DNA of 51,879 nucleotides from Ruminococcus sp. AM22-13 (GTDB lineage Bacteria > Bacillota > Clostridia > Lachnospirales > Lachnospiraceae): NCBI RefSeq assembly GCF_003471165.1, contig NZ_QRIL01000029.1, positions 1 through 51,879 on the forward strand, in the 5' to 3' direction. The position numbers were made by a program, and so were the translations under genes. Below, piece after piece: positions 42,506-51,823 of the stretch; position 1 is the stretch's first letter, and every line of letters starts with the position of its first letter. The notes below the pieces were generated by a model. The model saw nothing but the letters and a program-made list of their open reading frames with translations, made no database searches and was not told the origin of the DNA.

Positions 42506-43720
42506 ATGGCAAAAAAGTGGATTTCTGTGATATGTGTATGGATTATTTCTTTTACGATACTTCTGACGCCATTGACTGCCAGAGGGCAGAATGAATCGGC
42601 AAATGAATCCACACAGGAGAACAGCGGACAGCAGACGGAATCGGCCGATTTGATCCAGGCGCCATCCGGAGTATTGATGGAGGCACAGACCGGAACTGTT
42701 ATTTATCAGAAGGATTCGGATACAAGGAGAAGCCCTGCCAGTATTACAAAGATCATGACACTGATTCTGATCTTTGATGCGCTGGAAAAGGGAAATCTGA
42801 AATTGGATGATATTGTCACTACCAGTGCCTATGCGAAATCCATGGGTGGTTCTCAGGTATTTCTTGAAGAAGGCGAAACCCAGACAGTAGAAACGCTGAT
42901 TAAATGTATCGTAATCGCTTCCGGAAATGATGCCAGTGTAGCGATGGCAGAACATATTTGCGGGAGTGAGCAGGAATTTGTCCGTCACATGAATGAAAGA
43001 GCAACAGAACTTGGAATGAAAAATACACATTTTGAAGATTGCTGTGGTCTGACGGATTCTTCAAATCATTATACAACAGCCAGAGATATTGCGATTATGA
43101 GCAGAGAGCTGATTACGAAGTATCCAAAGATTCTGGAGTATTCTTCCATATGGATGGAGAATATCACACATGTGACGAAACAGGGAACAAAAGAATTTGG
43201 ACTGACAAATACGAATAAGCTGCTTCGCAGTTATGACGGGTGTGTGGGCTTAAAGACAGGAAGCACCAGTCTGGCGAAATATTGTCTCAGCGCAGTGGCA
43301 AAAAGAAATAAGATTATTCTGATCGCGGTGGTGATGGCAGCACCGGATTATAAGGTGCGTTTTAAGGACGCGGCATCCATGCTGAATTATGGCTTCTCCA
43401 GATGTAGTCTTTACATAGATGAAAAAATGCAGCCTTTACCGGAAGTTCCGGTGAAAAAAGGAAAAGAGAAGAGTGTTCCGTTAGTTTATGAAAAGCAGTT
43501 TCAATATCTGAACACAGACGGGGAAACTATTGGAAAAGTAGAAAAGAAACTGAGAATTCACAGAGAGGTAAAGGCAACGTTAAAGAAAGGAAGCCAGGCA
43601 GGAGAGATGATCTATTCTGCTGATGGAAAAGAGCTGGGCCGGGTACGGATTCTTTATGCCAGGACAATAGGTCAGGCAACCTATTTGGATTGTGTGAAAG
43701 AACTTCTGAAGAAATTGTAA
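42506..43720 (+). CDS. D-alanyl-D-alanine carboxypeptidase (DacF-like)
   Basis: 404 residues with a signal peptide (1-26, cleavage after LTARG). Active-site motifs of class S11 are SPASITKIM (SxxK, Ser near residue 75), ASGNDASVAMAEH (SGN) and GLKTGSTS (KTG). A C-terminal PBP5-like beta domain follows. It removes the terminal D-Ala from peptidoglycan stem peptides outside the cell. GGAGAG precedes the ATG. A second paralogue lies at 50325. Confidence 0.95.
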   Translation: MAKKWISVICVWIISFTILLTPLTARGQNESANESTQENSGQQTESADLIQAPSGVLMEAQTGTVIYQKDSDTRRSPASITKIMTLILIFDALEKGNLKLDDIVTTSAYAKSMGGSQVFLEEGETQTVETLIKCIVIASGNDASVAMAEHICGSEQEFVRHMNERATELGMKNTHFEDCCGLTDSSNHYTTARDIAIMSRELITKYPKILEYSSIWMENITHVTKQGTKEFGLTNTNKLLRSYDGCVGLKTGSTSLAKYCLSAVAKRNKIILIAVVMAAPDYKVRFKDAASMLNYGFSRCSLYIDEKMQPLPEVPVKKGKEKSVPLVYEKQFQYLNTDGETIGKVEKKLRIHREVKATLKKGSQAGEMIYSADGKELGRVRILYARTIGQATYLDCVKELLKKL

Positions 43721-43882
43721 TTTTTTATGGGCAATAGAATGCTTTTTTACATTGACACCTTACTTTATCTGCCAATATATGATAAACTGTCTTAGAGAGC
43801 ATTTAAAAAAATCATTCCTGTAGAAAGTCTTTTTCAAATACACTCTGGAATATGAATATACATGAATTTTGAGGGAAAAAGT

Positions 43883-45760
43883 ATGAATCAAAAAAGAAAA
43901 TCACAGTTGAGGAAAAGCAGATACAAGAAAAAATCTGCAAGACCTGAATATCTTCAGTCAACAGTGCAGCAAGAAACACAGAAAAGAAAACAAAGACGCA
44001 GAAGAAAGCGTTTCCGTCTGAAACCACAGATTACAATCGGTGGAATTATAATTCTTGTATTATTGATTGTGCTTGCAGGGAGCAGACTCTTTTTATCTGG
44101 TACAAAAGCAGGCAGCGACAAAGCACAGGCAGTATCGTCCTCAAATGCAAAAAAAGCAAAAGGAACTAAAAAAACAAAAGGTTCGAAGAAGGAAAAAGAC
44201 CTTGTTGAAATGGAAGAGAGCAAGGAAATCTTCTTTGAGCCGCACTGCGTAGATTCAACGAAGCCGGAAAATCTCATCAGCTATACAAACATTGAAGTGG
44301 ATGGAAACCTGCTTGAAAATGTTGCAGACTATAAGCCGGATGAAGATATTACATTTAATGTAGGACAGGAATACACAAATGTAGATGGAATCGTTACATT
44401 CCGAGGAAGCAGTTTCCGTGATAATCCGACATATGGATATGCAAATATGACGAATTATAAATTAAACAAACTGTGGTCAGCAGATACCGGTTCTCTTTCT
44501 TCCGGCAGTGCAGTCTGGACCGGAAGCGGATGGACCGGACAGTCGCTTATGGCAAAATGGCCAAAAGAAGTGAAAGCTCATATGAACATGACAGAAAAAG
44601 CCAAGGCAGACGATGATCTGGTCGAGGTGATTTATGCATGCATGGATGGATATGTATATTTCCTGGATCTGAGAACAGGAGAGAAAACCCGCGATCCATT
44701 ATATCTTGGATATACTTTCAAAGGCGCAGGTGCCCTGGACCCGAGAGGCTATCCGATTATGTATGTCGGTGCCGGATACAACAGTAACGAAGGAACTGCA
44801 AGAGTATTTGTTGTAAACCTGCTGGATTGCAGTGTTATGTATACATTTGGAGATAATGATGAATTCTCGCTCCGCGGCAGTCTGAGCTTCTTTGACGGAT
44901 CGGCGCTTGTAGATGCCGAGACAGATACCCTGATTTATCCTGGAGAAAACGGAATCGTATATCTGATCAAACTGAATACTAATTATGATCAGAACAATGG
45001 CACGTTATCTATTAACCCTGGTAAGATTGTAAAATGGCGCTATTATGGTACCAGAAGCAGCACAGAATCATTCTGGATCGGAATGGAAGATAGTGCTGCG
45101 ATTTATAAAGGTTATGCATTTATGGCAGATAACGGGGGAAATCTGATGTGCCTGAACTTAAATACCCTGCAGCTTGTATGGGGACAGGATACACTTGATG
45201 ATTCAAACTCGACACCGGTTCTGGAAATTGAAAACGGACATCTGTATCTGTATGTGAGCACATCTTTCCGGCTTGGCTGGAGAAGCTATGATTCAGCGAC
45301 GATTCCAATCTGGAAGATCGATGCAGAGACAGGAGAAATCGTATGGCATACAGACTATCAATGCTATACAGATGATGGCGTATCCGGTGGCGTTCAGTCC
45401 ACGATTGCCTGTGGAAAGAACGAACTTTCCGATTACATATATGTGACAGTATCCAAGACTTCTGACAATGCATCCGGAGTCCTTGCCTGCCTGAAAAAAT
45501 CCGATGGTTCCAAAGTATGGGAGGATTCCTCTTCCTATGCATGGTCCTCTCCGGTCTGCGTCTATAACGAGGATGGGAGCGGAAAAGTCCTTTATTGCAA
45601 CAGTAGCGGTGATGTCCGTCTCCTGGATGGCAAGACCGGTAAACTGGAGGATACCGTGTCGATCAGTGATGGCGTCATCGAGGCTTCGCCGGCTGTGTAT
45701 GATAATTATATGGTCGTTGGAACCAGAGACTGCAAGATCTGGGGAATCCAGTTACAGTAA
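43883..45760 (+). CDS. Membrane-anchored PQQ-like beta-propeller protein
   Basis: 625 residues. A highly basic cytoplasmic head (MNQKRKSQLRKSRYKKKS) and one membrane segment (about 53-75) are followed by a Lys-rich stalk. Then comes an extracellular beta-propeller of PQQ-like repeats: YVYFLDLRTGEKTRDP, LMCLNLNTLQLVWGQD, WKIDAETGEIVWHTDYQ and VLACLKKSDGSKVWED. No PQQ-binding or enzyme residues are obvious, so it is more likely a scaffold or binding protein at the wall than a dehydrogenase. GAGGG precedes the chosen ATG. Confidence 0.85.
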   Translation: MNQKRKSQLRKSRYKKKSARPEYLQSTVQQETQKRKQRRRRKRFRLKPQITIGGIIILVLLIVLAGSRLFLSGTKAGSDKAQAVSSSNAKKAKGTKKTKGSKKEKDLVEMEESKEIFFEPHCVDSTKPENLISYTNIEVDGNLLENVADYKPDEDITFNVGQEYTNVDGIVTFRGSSFRDNPTYGYANMTNYKLNKLWSADTGSLSSGSAVWTGSGWTGQSLMAKWPKEVKAHMNMTEKAKADDDLVEVIYACMDGYVYFLDLRTGEKTRDPLYLGYTFKGAGALDPRGYPIMYVGAGYNSNEGTARVFVVNLLDCSVMYTFGDNDEFSLRGSLSFFDGSALVDAETDTLIYPGENGIVYLIKLNTNYDQNNGTLSINPGKIVKWRYYGTRSSTESFWIGMEDSAAIYKGYAFMADNGGNLMCLNLNTLQLVWGQDTLDDSNSTPVLEIENGHLYLYVSTSFRLGWRSYDSATIPIWKIDAETGEIVWHTDYQCYTDDGVSGGVQSTIACGKNELSDYIYVTVSKTSDNASGVLACLKKSDGSKVWEDSSSYAWSSPVCVYNEDGSGKVLYCNSSGDVRLLDGKTGKLEDTVSISDGVIEASPAVYDNYMVVGTRDCKIWGIQLQ

Positions 45761-45775
45761 AATAGCAGTGAGTAA

Positions 45776-45814
45776 TTTAAGAGCAGTATTGCATTACGCG
45801 GTACTGCTCTTAAA
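45776..45814 (+). terminator. Perfect 13-bp hairpin after the propeller gene
   Basis: TTTAAGAGCAGTA and TACTGCTCTTAAA, loop of 13 nt, begins 15 nt after the stop codon. No U-tract follows directly. A right-end copy of the dispersed repeat starts 6 nt later. Confidence 0.6.
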
Positions 45815-45820
45815 AGCGTT

Positions 45821-45847
45821 GTTACTGGGAACGGAGTGAACAGTAAC
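45821..45847. repeat. Right-end copy D of the 142-bp repeat
   Basis: GTTACTGGGAACGGAG followed by TGAACAGTAAC equals the right end of the full element. In this short form GTTACTG/CAGTAAC make a 7-bp hairpin of their own. Located just upstream of the next promoter. Confidence 0.75.
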
Positions 45848-45864
45848 ACAGTACTTTTAAAACT

Positions 45865-45894
45865 TTGACAAAAGACATAGACAGGATGTATAAT
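45865..45894 (+). promoter_or_regulatory. Promoter of the molybdopterin-binding gene
   Basis: TTGACA and TATAAT are separated by 18 bp, about 55 nt before the start codon. Confidence 0.75.
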
Positions 45895-45947
45895 AAAATC
45901 CAAATGGGTATTGCGGGTGGCAAAAAACAAAAAGGAAGGTATATACA

Positions 45948-46982
45948 ATGAAAGAAATCCGTACAGAAGATGCAGTGGGACATATTTTGTGCCACGACAT
46001 CACACAGATTATCAAAGATGTAAAAAAAGGGGTGCTTTTTAAGAAAGGACACATTGTCAGGGAAGAGGATATTCCTCTTTTACTTTCTGTGGGAAAAGAA
46101 CACTTATATGTCTGGGAGAAGAAGGAAGGAATCCTTCACGAGAACGAAGGTGCAGAGATTCTTTATCAGATCTGTGCCGGAGATTCAGATACCATGCATG
46201 GATCTGATATCAAAGAAGGAAAGATTGAGCTGATCGCAGACATCGACGGTGTACTTAAGATCCGCAGAGATGCATTGGTTGCGGTTAATTCACTTGGGGA
46301 GATGATGATCGCGTCCCGCCATGGAGATTTTCCGGTAAAAAAAGGCGATAAGCTTGCAGGAACCAGAATTATTCCGTTAGTGATCGAGAAAGAGAAAATG
46401 GACCGCGCGAAAGAAGTGGCAGGCAACCAGCCGATTTTCTCTATTCTCCCATATAAGAAGAAAAAAGTGGGAATCGTGACAACAGGAAGCGAAGTACAGA
46501 AAGGTCTGATCACAGATACCTTTACCCCTGTTCTGAAAGATAAATTTGCCAGATTTCCGTCAGAGATTCTCGGACAGACAACGCCAGGGGATGATATGGA
46601 ACAGATTACAGCTGATATCCTGAAATTTATTGAGGATGGAGCAGATATTGTAGTCTGCAGCGGCGGCATGAGTGTTGACCCGGATGACAGAACACCTGGC
46701 GCGATCAAAGCGACAGGAACCCATATCGTATCTTATGGTGCACCGGTACTTCCGGGGGCAATGATGCTAGTTTCCTATTATGAGAAAGATGGAAAACAGA
46801 TTCCGATCCTGGGACTTCCGGGATGCGTGATGTATGCGAAGAATACGATTTTTGATCTGTTACTGCCAAGACTGATGGCAGATGATGAAATCACCGCATC
46901 AGAGATCAATCAGCTGGGAGAGGGCGGACTCTGCCTGAATTGTGATGTCTGTACCTTCCCGAATTGTGGATTTGGGAAATAA
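45948..46982 (+). CDS. Molybdopterin-binding protein (MoeA/MogA-like)
   Basis: 344 residues. The C-terminal MPTb/MoCF domain has KVGIVTTGSEVQKGLITDTF, VVCSGGMSVDPDDRTPGAI and ILGLPGCVMYAKNTIFDLLL, the order seen in MoeA-like proteins. The N-terminal part (RTEDAVGHILCHDITQI) is also MoeA-like. The Cys-rich end (LCLNCDVCTFPNCGFGK) is unusual and may bind a metal. It lacks a clear partner MoaA/MoaC cluster in the window, so the pathway link is uncertain. Confidence 0.88.
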   Translation: MKEIRTEDAVGHILCHDITQIIKDVKKGVLFKKGHIVREEDIPLLLSVGKEHLYVWEKKEGILHENEGAEILYQICAGDSDTMHGSDIKEGKIELIADIDGVLKIRRDALVAVNSLGEMMIASRHGDFPVKKGDKLAGTRIIPLVIEKEKMDRAKEVAGNQPIFSILPYKKKKVGIVTTGSEVQKGLITDTFTPVLKDKFARFPSEILGQTTPGDDMEQITADILKFIEDGADIVVCSGGMSVDPDDRTPGAIKATGTHIVSYGAPVLPGAMMLVSYYEKDGKQIPILGLPGCVMYAKNTIFDLLLPRLMADDEITASEINQLGEGGLCLNCDVCTFPNCGFGK

Positions 46983-47009
46983 GGAAAAATAAGGAAAAAT
47001 AAGGAAAGA
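46980..47009 (+). repeat. Threefold 10-bp repeat over a ribosome binding site
   Basis: AAGGAAAAAT occurs about 2.7 times in tandem (TAAGGAAAAATAAGGAAAAA and so on). The first unit overlaps the stop codon of the molybdopterin-binding gene and the last supplies AAGGAAAG for the next gene. Confidence 0.7.
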
Positions 47010-47013
47010 CCAG

Positions 47014-47826
47014 ATGAAAAGATTCAGAACCGTACACTATACGATTCATTCAGAGAAAATCAAAGACGCCAGAGGAGTCCGATTCGCAGTTATTGCAGAT
47101 CTCCACGGTGTGGAATTTGGTCCTGATAATCACCGGCTTCTCGAAACAATCAACAAATACAGACCGGATGGAATTCTTATCGCAGGGGACATGATCGTAA
47201 GAAATGATTCGGAGTCTATGAAAAAGGCAGAATTACTTTTGAAGAGATTTTCGGCGCAGTATCCGGTTTATTATGCACTGGGAAACCATGAGTATAAACT
47301 GTATCGGAGCAACCCGGAAGAAAATGAGTTTGCAGGGGAATATCAGGAGTATGAAAACGAGCTGAGAGAAGCTGGTGTTGAAATTCTGCATAATGATTTC
47401 AGCAAATTAAAGGTTGGAAAAACCGGCATTACCGTTTATGGTCTGGAGATTCCGCTGATCTATTACAAGAAACCATTCTCTCCCAGACTTCACACAGAGG
47501 AAGTCAGAGAACTGATTGGAGAACCCTCTGAAGATTCACTGAATATTCTGCTTGCGCATAGTCCAAAATACGGCGATACTTATTTTGACTGGGGAGCAGA
47601 TCTTATTTTAAGTGGACATTATCATGGAGGAATTGTGAGGCTGAACAGACACAAAGGACTGCTTTCTCCACAGCTTCAGCCATTTCCTGCATTTTGCTGC
47701 GGGGATTTTCACAGAGACAGTCAGCACATGCTGGTAAGTGCCGGAGCCGGGGAACACACGATTCCTGTAAGAATTCATAATCCCAGAGAAGTTCTGATTG
47801 TAGATTTGAAACCGTATTTGAGATGA
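47014..47826 (+). CDS. Calcineurin-like metallophosphoesterase
   Basis: 270 residues. Metal-binding motifs in order: VIADLHGVEFG, ILIAGDMIVRND, YALGNHEYKLY, and HSPKYGDTYFDWGADLILSG with HYHGG. It would hydrolyse a phosphoester, substrate unknown. No signal peptide or clear membrane helix is visible, unlike many YkuE-type relatives. AAGGAAAG precedes the ATG; it ends 13 nt before scpA, so it is likely co-transcribed. Confidence 0.92.
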   Translation: MKRFRTVHYTIHSEKIKDARGVRFAVIADLHGVEFGPDNHRLLETINKYRPDGILIAGDMIVRNDSESMKKAELLLKRFSAQYPVYYALGNHEYKLYRSNPEENEFAGEYQEYENELREAGVEILHNDFSKLKVGKTGITVYGLEIPLIYYKKPFSPRLHTEEVRELIGEPSEDSLNILLAHSPKYGDTYFDWGADLILSGHYHGGIVRLNRHKGLLSPQLQPFPAFCCGDFHRDSQHMLVSAGAGEHTIPVRIHNPREVLIVDLKPYLR

Positions 47827-47839
47827 GAGGTGTTTTCGT

Positions 47840-48628
47840 ATGGGAATTCCGGTAAAACTGGAAGTTTTTGAGGGTCCGCTCGACCTGCTGTTACATCTGA
47901 TTGAAAAGAATAAAATAGATATTTATGATATTCCTATTGTGGAGATCACAGACCAGTATATGGAATATATCCATGCAATGGAACGCGAAGACTTAGGAGT
48001 TATGAGTGAGTTCATGGTCATGGCCGCTACACTTCTGGATATCAAGTGTAAAATGCTTCTCCCGAAAGAGATAAATGAAGAGGGCGAAGAGGAAGATCCA
48101 CGTGCAGAACTGGTTGAGAAACTTCTGGAATATAAGATGTATAAATTCATGTCGTATGAATTGAAAGACAAAATGGATGATGCAGCCAATGTATTTTTTA
48201 AAGAGCCAACTCTGCCGGATGAGGTCATGCAGTACAAAGAACCGGTAGATCCAAAAGAATTGTTGGCAGGACTGACACTGGAGAAATTAAATGCTATCTA
48301 CAAATCGATCATCCGCAGACAGGAGGACAAGGTTGACCCGATTCGAAGCAAGTTTGGAACTATCGAAAAAGAAGAAGTCAGCCTGTCAGATAAGATGATC
48401 GAGATCAAAGAATTTGCGCGTACCCACAGGAAGTTCAGTTTCCGTAATCTTCTGGAAAGCCAGAGTTCTAAAGTACAGGTGATAGTCACTTTTCTGTCGA
48501 TACTGGAGCTGATGAAAATGGGACATATTCATGTTGAGCAGGATGGACTGTTTGATGATATCTCTGTAGAAGTACAGACGGATCCGGATACCTGGAAGAA
48601 TCTTACCGAATTTGCAGAAGAAGAGTAA
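47840..48628 (+). CDS. scpA: Segregation and condensation protein A
   Basis: 262 residues. LEVFEGPLDLLLHLIEKNKI and DIYDIPIVEITDQYMEYI are diagnostic for ScpA. The middle is the acidic linker and the C-terminal winged helix includes VTFLSILELMKMGHIHVEQ. With ScpB it loads and gates the SMC condensin. GAGAGG precedes the ATG. scpB lies 107 nt downstream. Confidence 0.98.
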   Translation: MGIPVKLEVFEGPLDLLLHLIEKNKIDIYDIPIVEITDQYMEYIHAMEREDLGVMSEFMVMAATLLDIKCKMLLPKEINEEGEEEDPRAELVEKLLEYKMYKFMSYELKDKMDDAANVFFKEPTLPDEVMQYKEPVDPKELLAGLTLEKLNAIYKSIIRRQEDKVDPIRSKFGTIEKEEVSLSDKMIEIKEFARTHRKFSFRNLLESQSSKVQVIVTFLSILELMKMGHIHVEQDGLFDDISVEVQTDPDTWKNLTEFAEEE

Positions 48629-48735
48629 CAGGAAAGGGTAAGAAAATGGAATAGAAATACAGGCAGTGTCTGCACGGATACGCAGTATGCAAAAGATAAA
48701 TGCATAACAAAAGGATAAGGAATGAGGAAGACTGA

Positions 48736-49305
48736 GTGAAGATTAAGGAGACAGAAGCAGCTATCGAAGCGATACTTTTTGCCATGGGCGGTTCCGTGGA
48801 ACTGCCCCGGATAGCCAAAGCCATCGGGGTGGATGAGAAGACAACCGGAAGGATCATCCGCAATATGATGGATCGCTATCAGGAAGAAAACAGAGGAATC
48901 CAGATCATAGAACTGGAAAATTCCTTTCAGATGTGTACCAAAAAAGAATATTATGAATATCTGATCAATATTGCGCTGCATCCTCAGAAGCCGGCACTCT
49001 CAGATGTTATGCTGGAAACCTTGTCCATTATCGCATACAAGCAGCCGGTGACAAAAGTAGAGATCGAGAAGATCCGCGGGGTAAAATGTGACCACGCGAT
49101 CAATAAGCTGGTAGAATACAATCTGGTCAGAGAGCTTGGAAGACTGGATGCCCCCGGGCGCCCCATATTATTTGGAACTACCGAAGAATTTCTGCGGTGT
49201 TTCGGCGTTCAGGATCTGGAATCACTGCCTGTACCCGATCCGGTACAGATTGAGGACTTTAAGGCTGAGGCGGAAGAAGAAATCCAGTTGAAACTGGATG
49301 TTTAA
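48736..49305 (+). CDS. scpB: Segregation and condensation protein B
   Basis: 189 residues, GTG start after GAGGAAG. AIEAILFAMGGSVELPRIAK is the first winged helix and LETLSIIAYKQPVTKVEIEKI the second; the C-terminal GRLDAPGRPILFGTTEEFL is also conserved. It dimerises and binds ScpA to form SMC-ScpAB. The 107-bp gap after scpA contains no gene. Confidence 0.97.
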   Translation: MKIKETEAAIEAILFAMGGSVELPRIAKAIGVDEKTTGRIIRNMMDRYQEENRGIQIIELENSFQMCTKKEYYEYLINIALHPQKPALSDVMLETLSIIAYKQPVTKVEIEKIRGVKCDHAINKLVEYNLVRELGRLDAPGRPILFGTTEEFLRCFGVQDLESLPVPDPVQIEDFKAEAEEEIQLKLDV

Positions 49306-49408
49306 CCGACAGGAATGATTTTGGGAATACGCTTTGGCATGGTTACCTGTATCAAAGGACATTTAAGATTATAGCATTTCAGGAAAATACGGGAAGGAGA
49401 AGATGGTT

Positions 49409-50203
49409 ATGCCAACCACATATGCACACGATTTATTTGGAAAAGAAGTATACAAAAAACTGCCGTCAGATATGAAGGCGCTGATTCGCAGACATGGAGA
49501 TCTGTACAGGATCGGTCTGCATGGACCGGACATTTTGTTCTACTATATGGTTTCAAAGAATCCGGTCACTCAGTTTGGAATCGATATGCATCATGAGAAA
49601 GCAAGAGCCTTTTTCGAAGAAGGAATGCGCCAGGTACGCAGAAACAATGATGAAGCGCTCCTTGCGTATCTTCTGGGATTTGGCTGCCATTATATGTTTG
49701 ACTCAGCATGCCACCCATATGTGAACCAGATGGCCGCAGAAGGAGTCGTCCCTCATATCGTTCTTGAGAAAGAATTTGATCGTGTGCTTATGGAAGAAAC
49801 CGGCAAAGATCCGGACCACTATTACCCGGCTTGCGGTATTGTCCCGAAAATGGAATATGCAAAAGTTATTCACAGAGCTATTCCGCTTGTAAAAACCATA
49901 AACATTTATCTTTCTGTCAAAATGATGAAAATTCTTACAAACTTTATGGTATGCGATGACCAAGGAAGAAAACGCAGAATCATTGGAAAAATCCTGAGCT
50001 TTGGAGGAAAATCCATCGGCTCCGTAATCGAACACTTTATGACCGCCGAGGCGGTAGAACAGGCAAAGGCGCCAATCCCTGAATTAAAGAGGCTGTATCA
50101 GGAGGCAATCCCCGAAACAGCAGAATATCTGAAGGAACTTTATACCTTAAGAGAAGGTGCATATCATCTGAGCGCACGATGGAATCGCACCTATAATGGC
50201 TGA
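49409..50203 (+). CDS. Zinc-dependent phospholipase C family protein
   Basis: 264 residues. The pattern PTTYAHDLFGKEVYKKLPSD, then GLHGPDILFYY, HHEKARAFF and LGFGCHYMFDSACHPYV places the His/Asp zinc ligands where the zinc phospholipase C/P1 nuclease fold expects them. No signal peptide, so it may be cytoplasmic despite the family name. I chose the second ATG because AGGAGA is nine bases before it; an ATG six bases upstream is too close to that site. Confidence 0.85.
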   Translation: MPTTYAHDLFGKEVYKKLPSDMKALIRRHGDLYRIGLHGPDILFYYMVSKNPVTQFGIDMHHEKARAFFEEGMRQVRRNNDEALLAYLLGFGCHYMFDSACHPYVNQMAAEGVVPHIVLEKEFDRVLMEETGKDPDHYYPACGIVPKMEYAKVIHRAIPLVKTINIYLSVKMMKILTNFMVCDDQGRKRRIIGKILSFGGKSIGSVIEHFMTAEAVEQAKAPIPELKRLYQEAIPETAEYLKELYTLREGAYHLSARWNRTYNG

Positions 50204-50324
50204 GACATTGGCAATTATATCGAAATAATTCGGGCGTTTATGAAATATTATATCGGTTAGTCATATTCCGGACATGTTGGCATAAGTTATTTAATAAATA
50301 AATGCCAGGCAGGTGAGGTGGAAT

Positions 50325-51563
50325 ATGAGGATGAGACATATTGCCGCTGTCACGATCGTGACGGCGGTATTGTTGTTTACACAGACTTCTGCTTCCGTAC
50401 AAGGAGGAGAGAATAAGATACCTCAGATGGTAGATATGACACCGGCTATCGAGGAACCGTCAGAACTACACGCATTATCGGCAGTCTTGATGGATGGAGA
50501 TTCCGGCAGAGTGCTTTATGAAAAGGATGGAAAGACACCTCTTGCAAATGCCAGCACAACAAAAGTACTTACCTGTATTGTGGCATTGGAGAGTTCGCCG
50601 GGAGATGATTATGTACAGGTTTCCCGGAATGCAGCTTCCCAGCCGGAAGTCAGGCTGGGACTTCAGAAAGGAGAACAGTACTATCTGGAGGATCTTTTAT
50701 ATTCTCTGATGCTGAAAAGTCACAACGATACAGCAGTCGCCATCGCAGAACACTGTGGGGGAACAGTGGAAGGCTTTGCCAGAATGCTGAACCGAAAAGC
50801 AAAACAGATTGGATGTAAGGATACGTACTTTATTACGCCAAACGGTCTGGATGCGCAGGACGAAAATGACAAACATCATACGACAGCAGAGGATCTGGCA
50901 TTAATCATGCGGTATGCCATCAAAAATAAAACTTTCCTGCACATTTCCCAGACCAGAGATTACACTTTTTCAGAAATCACAGGAAAACGGACTTTCTCCG
51001 TACATAATGCCAATGCACTGCTTGATATGATGGACGGTGTTCTCGCAGGAAAAACAGGCTATACTTCTCAGGCAGGGTACTGCTATGTGTGCGCCTGGGA
51101 AGAGGAAGGGAAAACTTTTGTAGTCAGTCTTCTTGGCTGCGGATGGCCCAATCATAAAACATACAAATGGAGCGATACAAAAAAACTGCTAAGCTACGGG
51201 GCCTATAATTATGACTATGAAACCTACTGGCAGGAGCCACATACGAGTAAGATTCTGGTAACAGACGGGGTGGAAAATATGCAGAATATAGGTGAGAAAG
51301 TCTATCTGAGGGGTAAATGCAGCGTAACATCCGAGGACCGTGAAAAAGAAATACTTCTCAAAAAAGGGGAGGCAGTAACCTGCAAGACGGAAATTCCACA
51401 GAAGGTAAGCGCCCCGGTTCTGAAAGGGGAGAAACTGGGACGTATCGCTTATTATCTGGATGGAAAACTGATCGATTTCTATCCTGTTTATGCGGAAAGA
51501 TCTGTAGAGAAGATCAGCTTTAAATGGTATACAGAAAAGGTATTTCACGATTTTTTCCATTAA
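50325..51563 (+). CDS. D-alanyl-D-alanine carboxypeptidase (S11 family)
   Basis: 412 residues with a signal peptide (about 1-25, MRMRHIAAVTIVTAVLLF start). Motifs are NASTTKVLTC (SxxK), LKSHNDTAVAIAEHCGG (SHN/SxN) and LAGKTGYTSQAGYC (KTG), followed by a C-terminal beta domain. It is a paralogue of the gene at 42506, with about the same layout. It acts on the wall outside the cell. ATG chosen for GGTGAGG. It ends the core block. Confidence 0.94.
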   Translation: MRMRHIAAVTIVTAVLLFTQTSASVQGGENKIPQMVDMTPAIEEPSELHALSAVLMDGDSGRVLYEKDGKTPLANASTTKVLTCIVALESSPGDDYVQVSRNAASQPEVRLGLQKGEQYYLEDLLYSLMLKSHNDTAVAIAEHCGGTVEGFARMLNRKAKQIGCKDTYFITPNGLDAQDENDKHHTTAEDLALIMRYAIKNKTFLHISQTRDYTFSEITGKRTFSVHNANALLDMMDGVLAGKTGYTSQAGYCYVCAWEEEGKTFVVSLLGCGWPNHKTYKWSDTKKLLSYGAYNYDYETYWQEPHTSKILVTDGVENMQNIGEKVYLRGKCSVTSEDREKEILLKKGEAVTCKTEIPQKVSAPVLKGEKLGRIAYYLDGKLIDFYPVYAERSVEKISFKWYTEKVFHDFFH

Positions 51564-51624
51564 AAAACTTAATGAAAGAGCTGAAAAGGCAGGGAAAAGA
51601 GATAAAAAGACAACGAAAACAGGT

Positions 51625-51823
51625 TGATTTCAGGAAGAAGGATGTCTATAATAAATACGGAGAGATTTTCTTAAAGTATGTAAGGGAATCTCTTCATATC
51701 CTGAATACAGGCATAAAACGTACAAAACAGGCAGCAAAAGTTTTTGATGGAAACATTTCTATCGGATATATTCACACACAGGGCCGCAATTTTATCCCAA
51801 AGCTGGTCAGAGCCTTGCCATAG
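51625..51823 (+). pseudogene. LysR-type regulator fragment
   Basis: The frame carries KYGEIFLKYVRESLHILNTG, then AKVFDGNISIGYIHTQGRNF and IPKLVRALP before a stop. This is the end of a LysR helix-turn-helix, its linker helix and the first strand of the effector domain. An upstream ATG at 51572 extends the frame by 20 codons of low-complexity Lys/Arg/Gln, not by a proper HTH. The rest of the protein is missing; the window ends 56 nt later. I read it as a decayed gene. Confidence 0.55.

Noticed and set aside
43730..43860. Promoter for the beta-propeller gene
   Set aside because: TTGACA is present at 43751, but no -10 box lies at an acceptable distance; not annotated.
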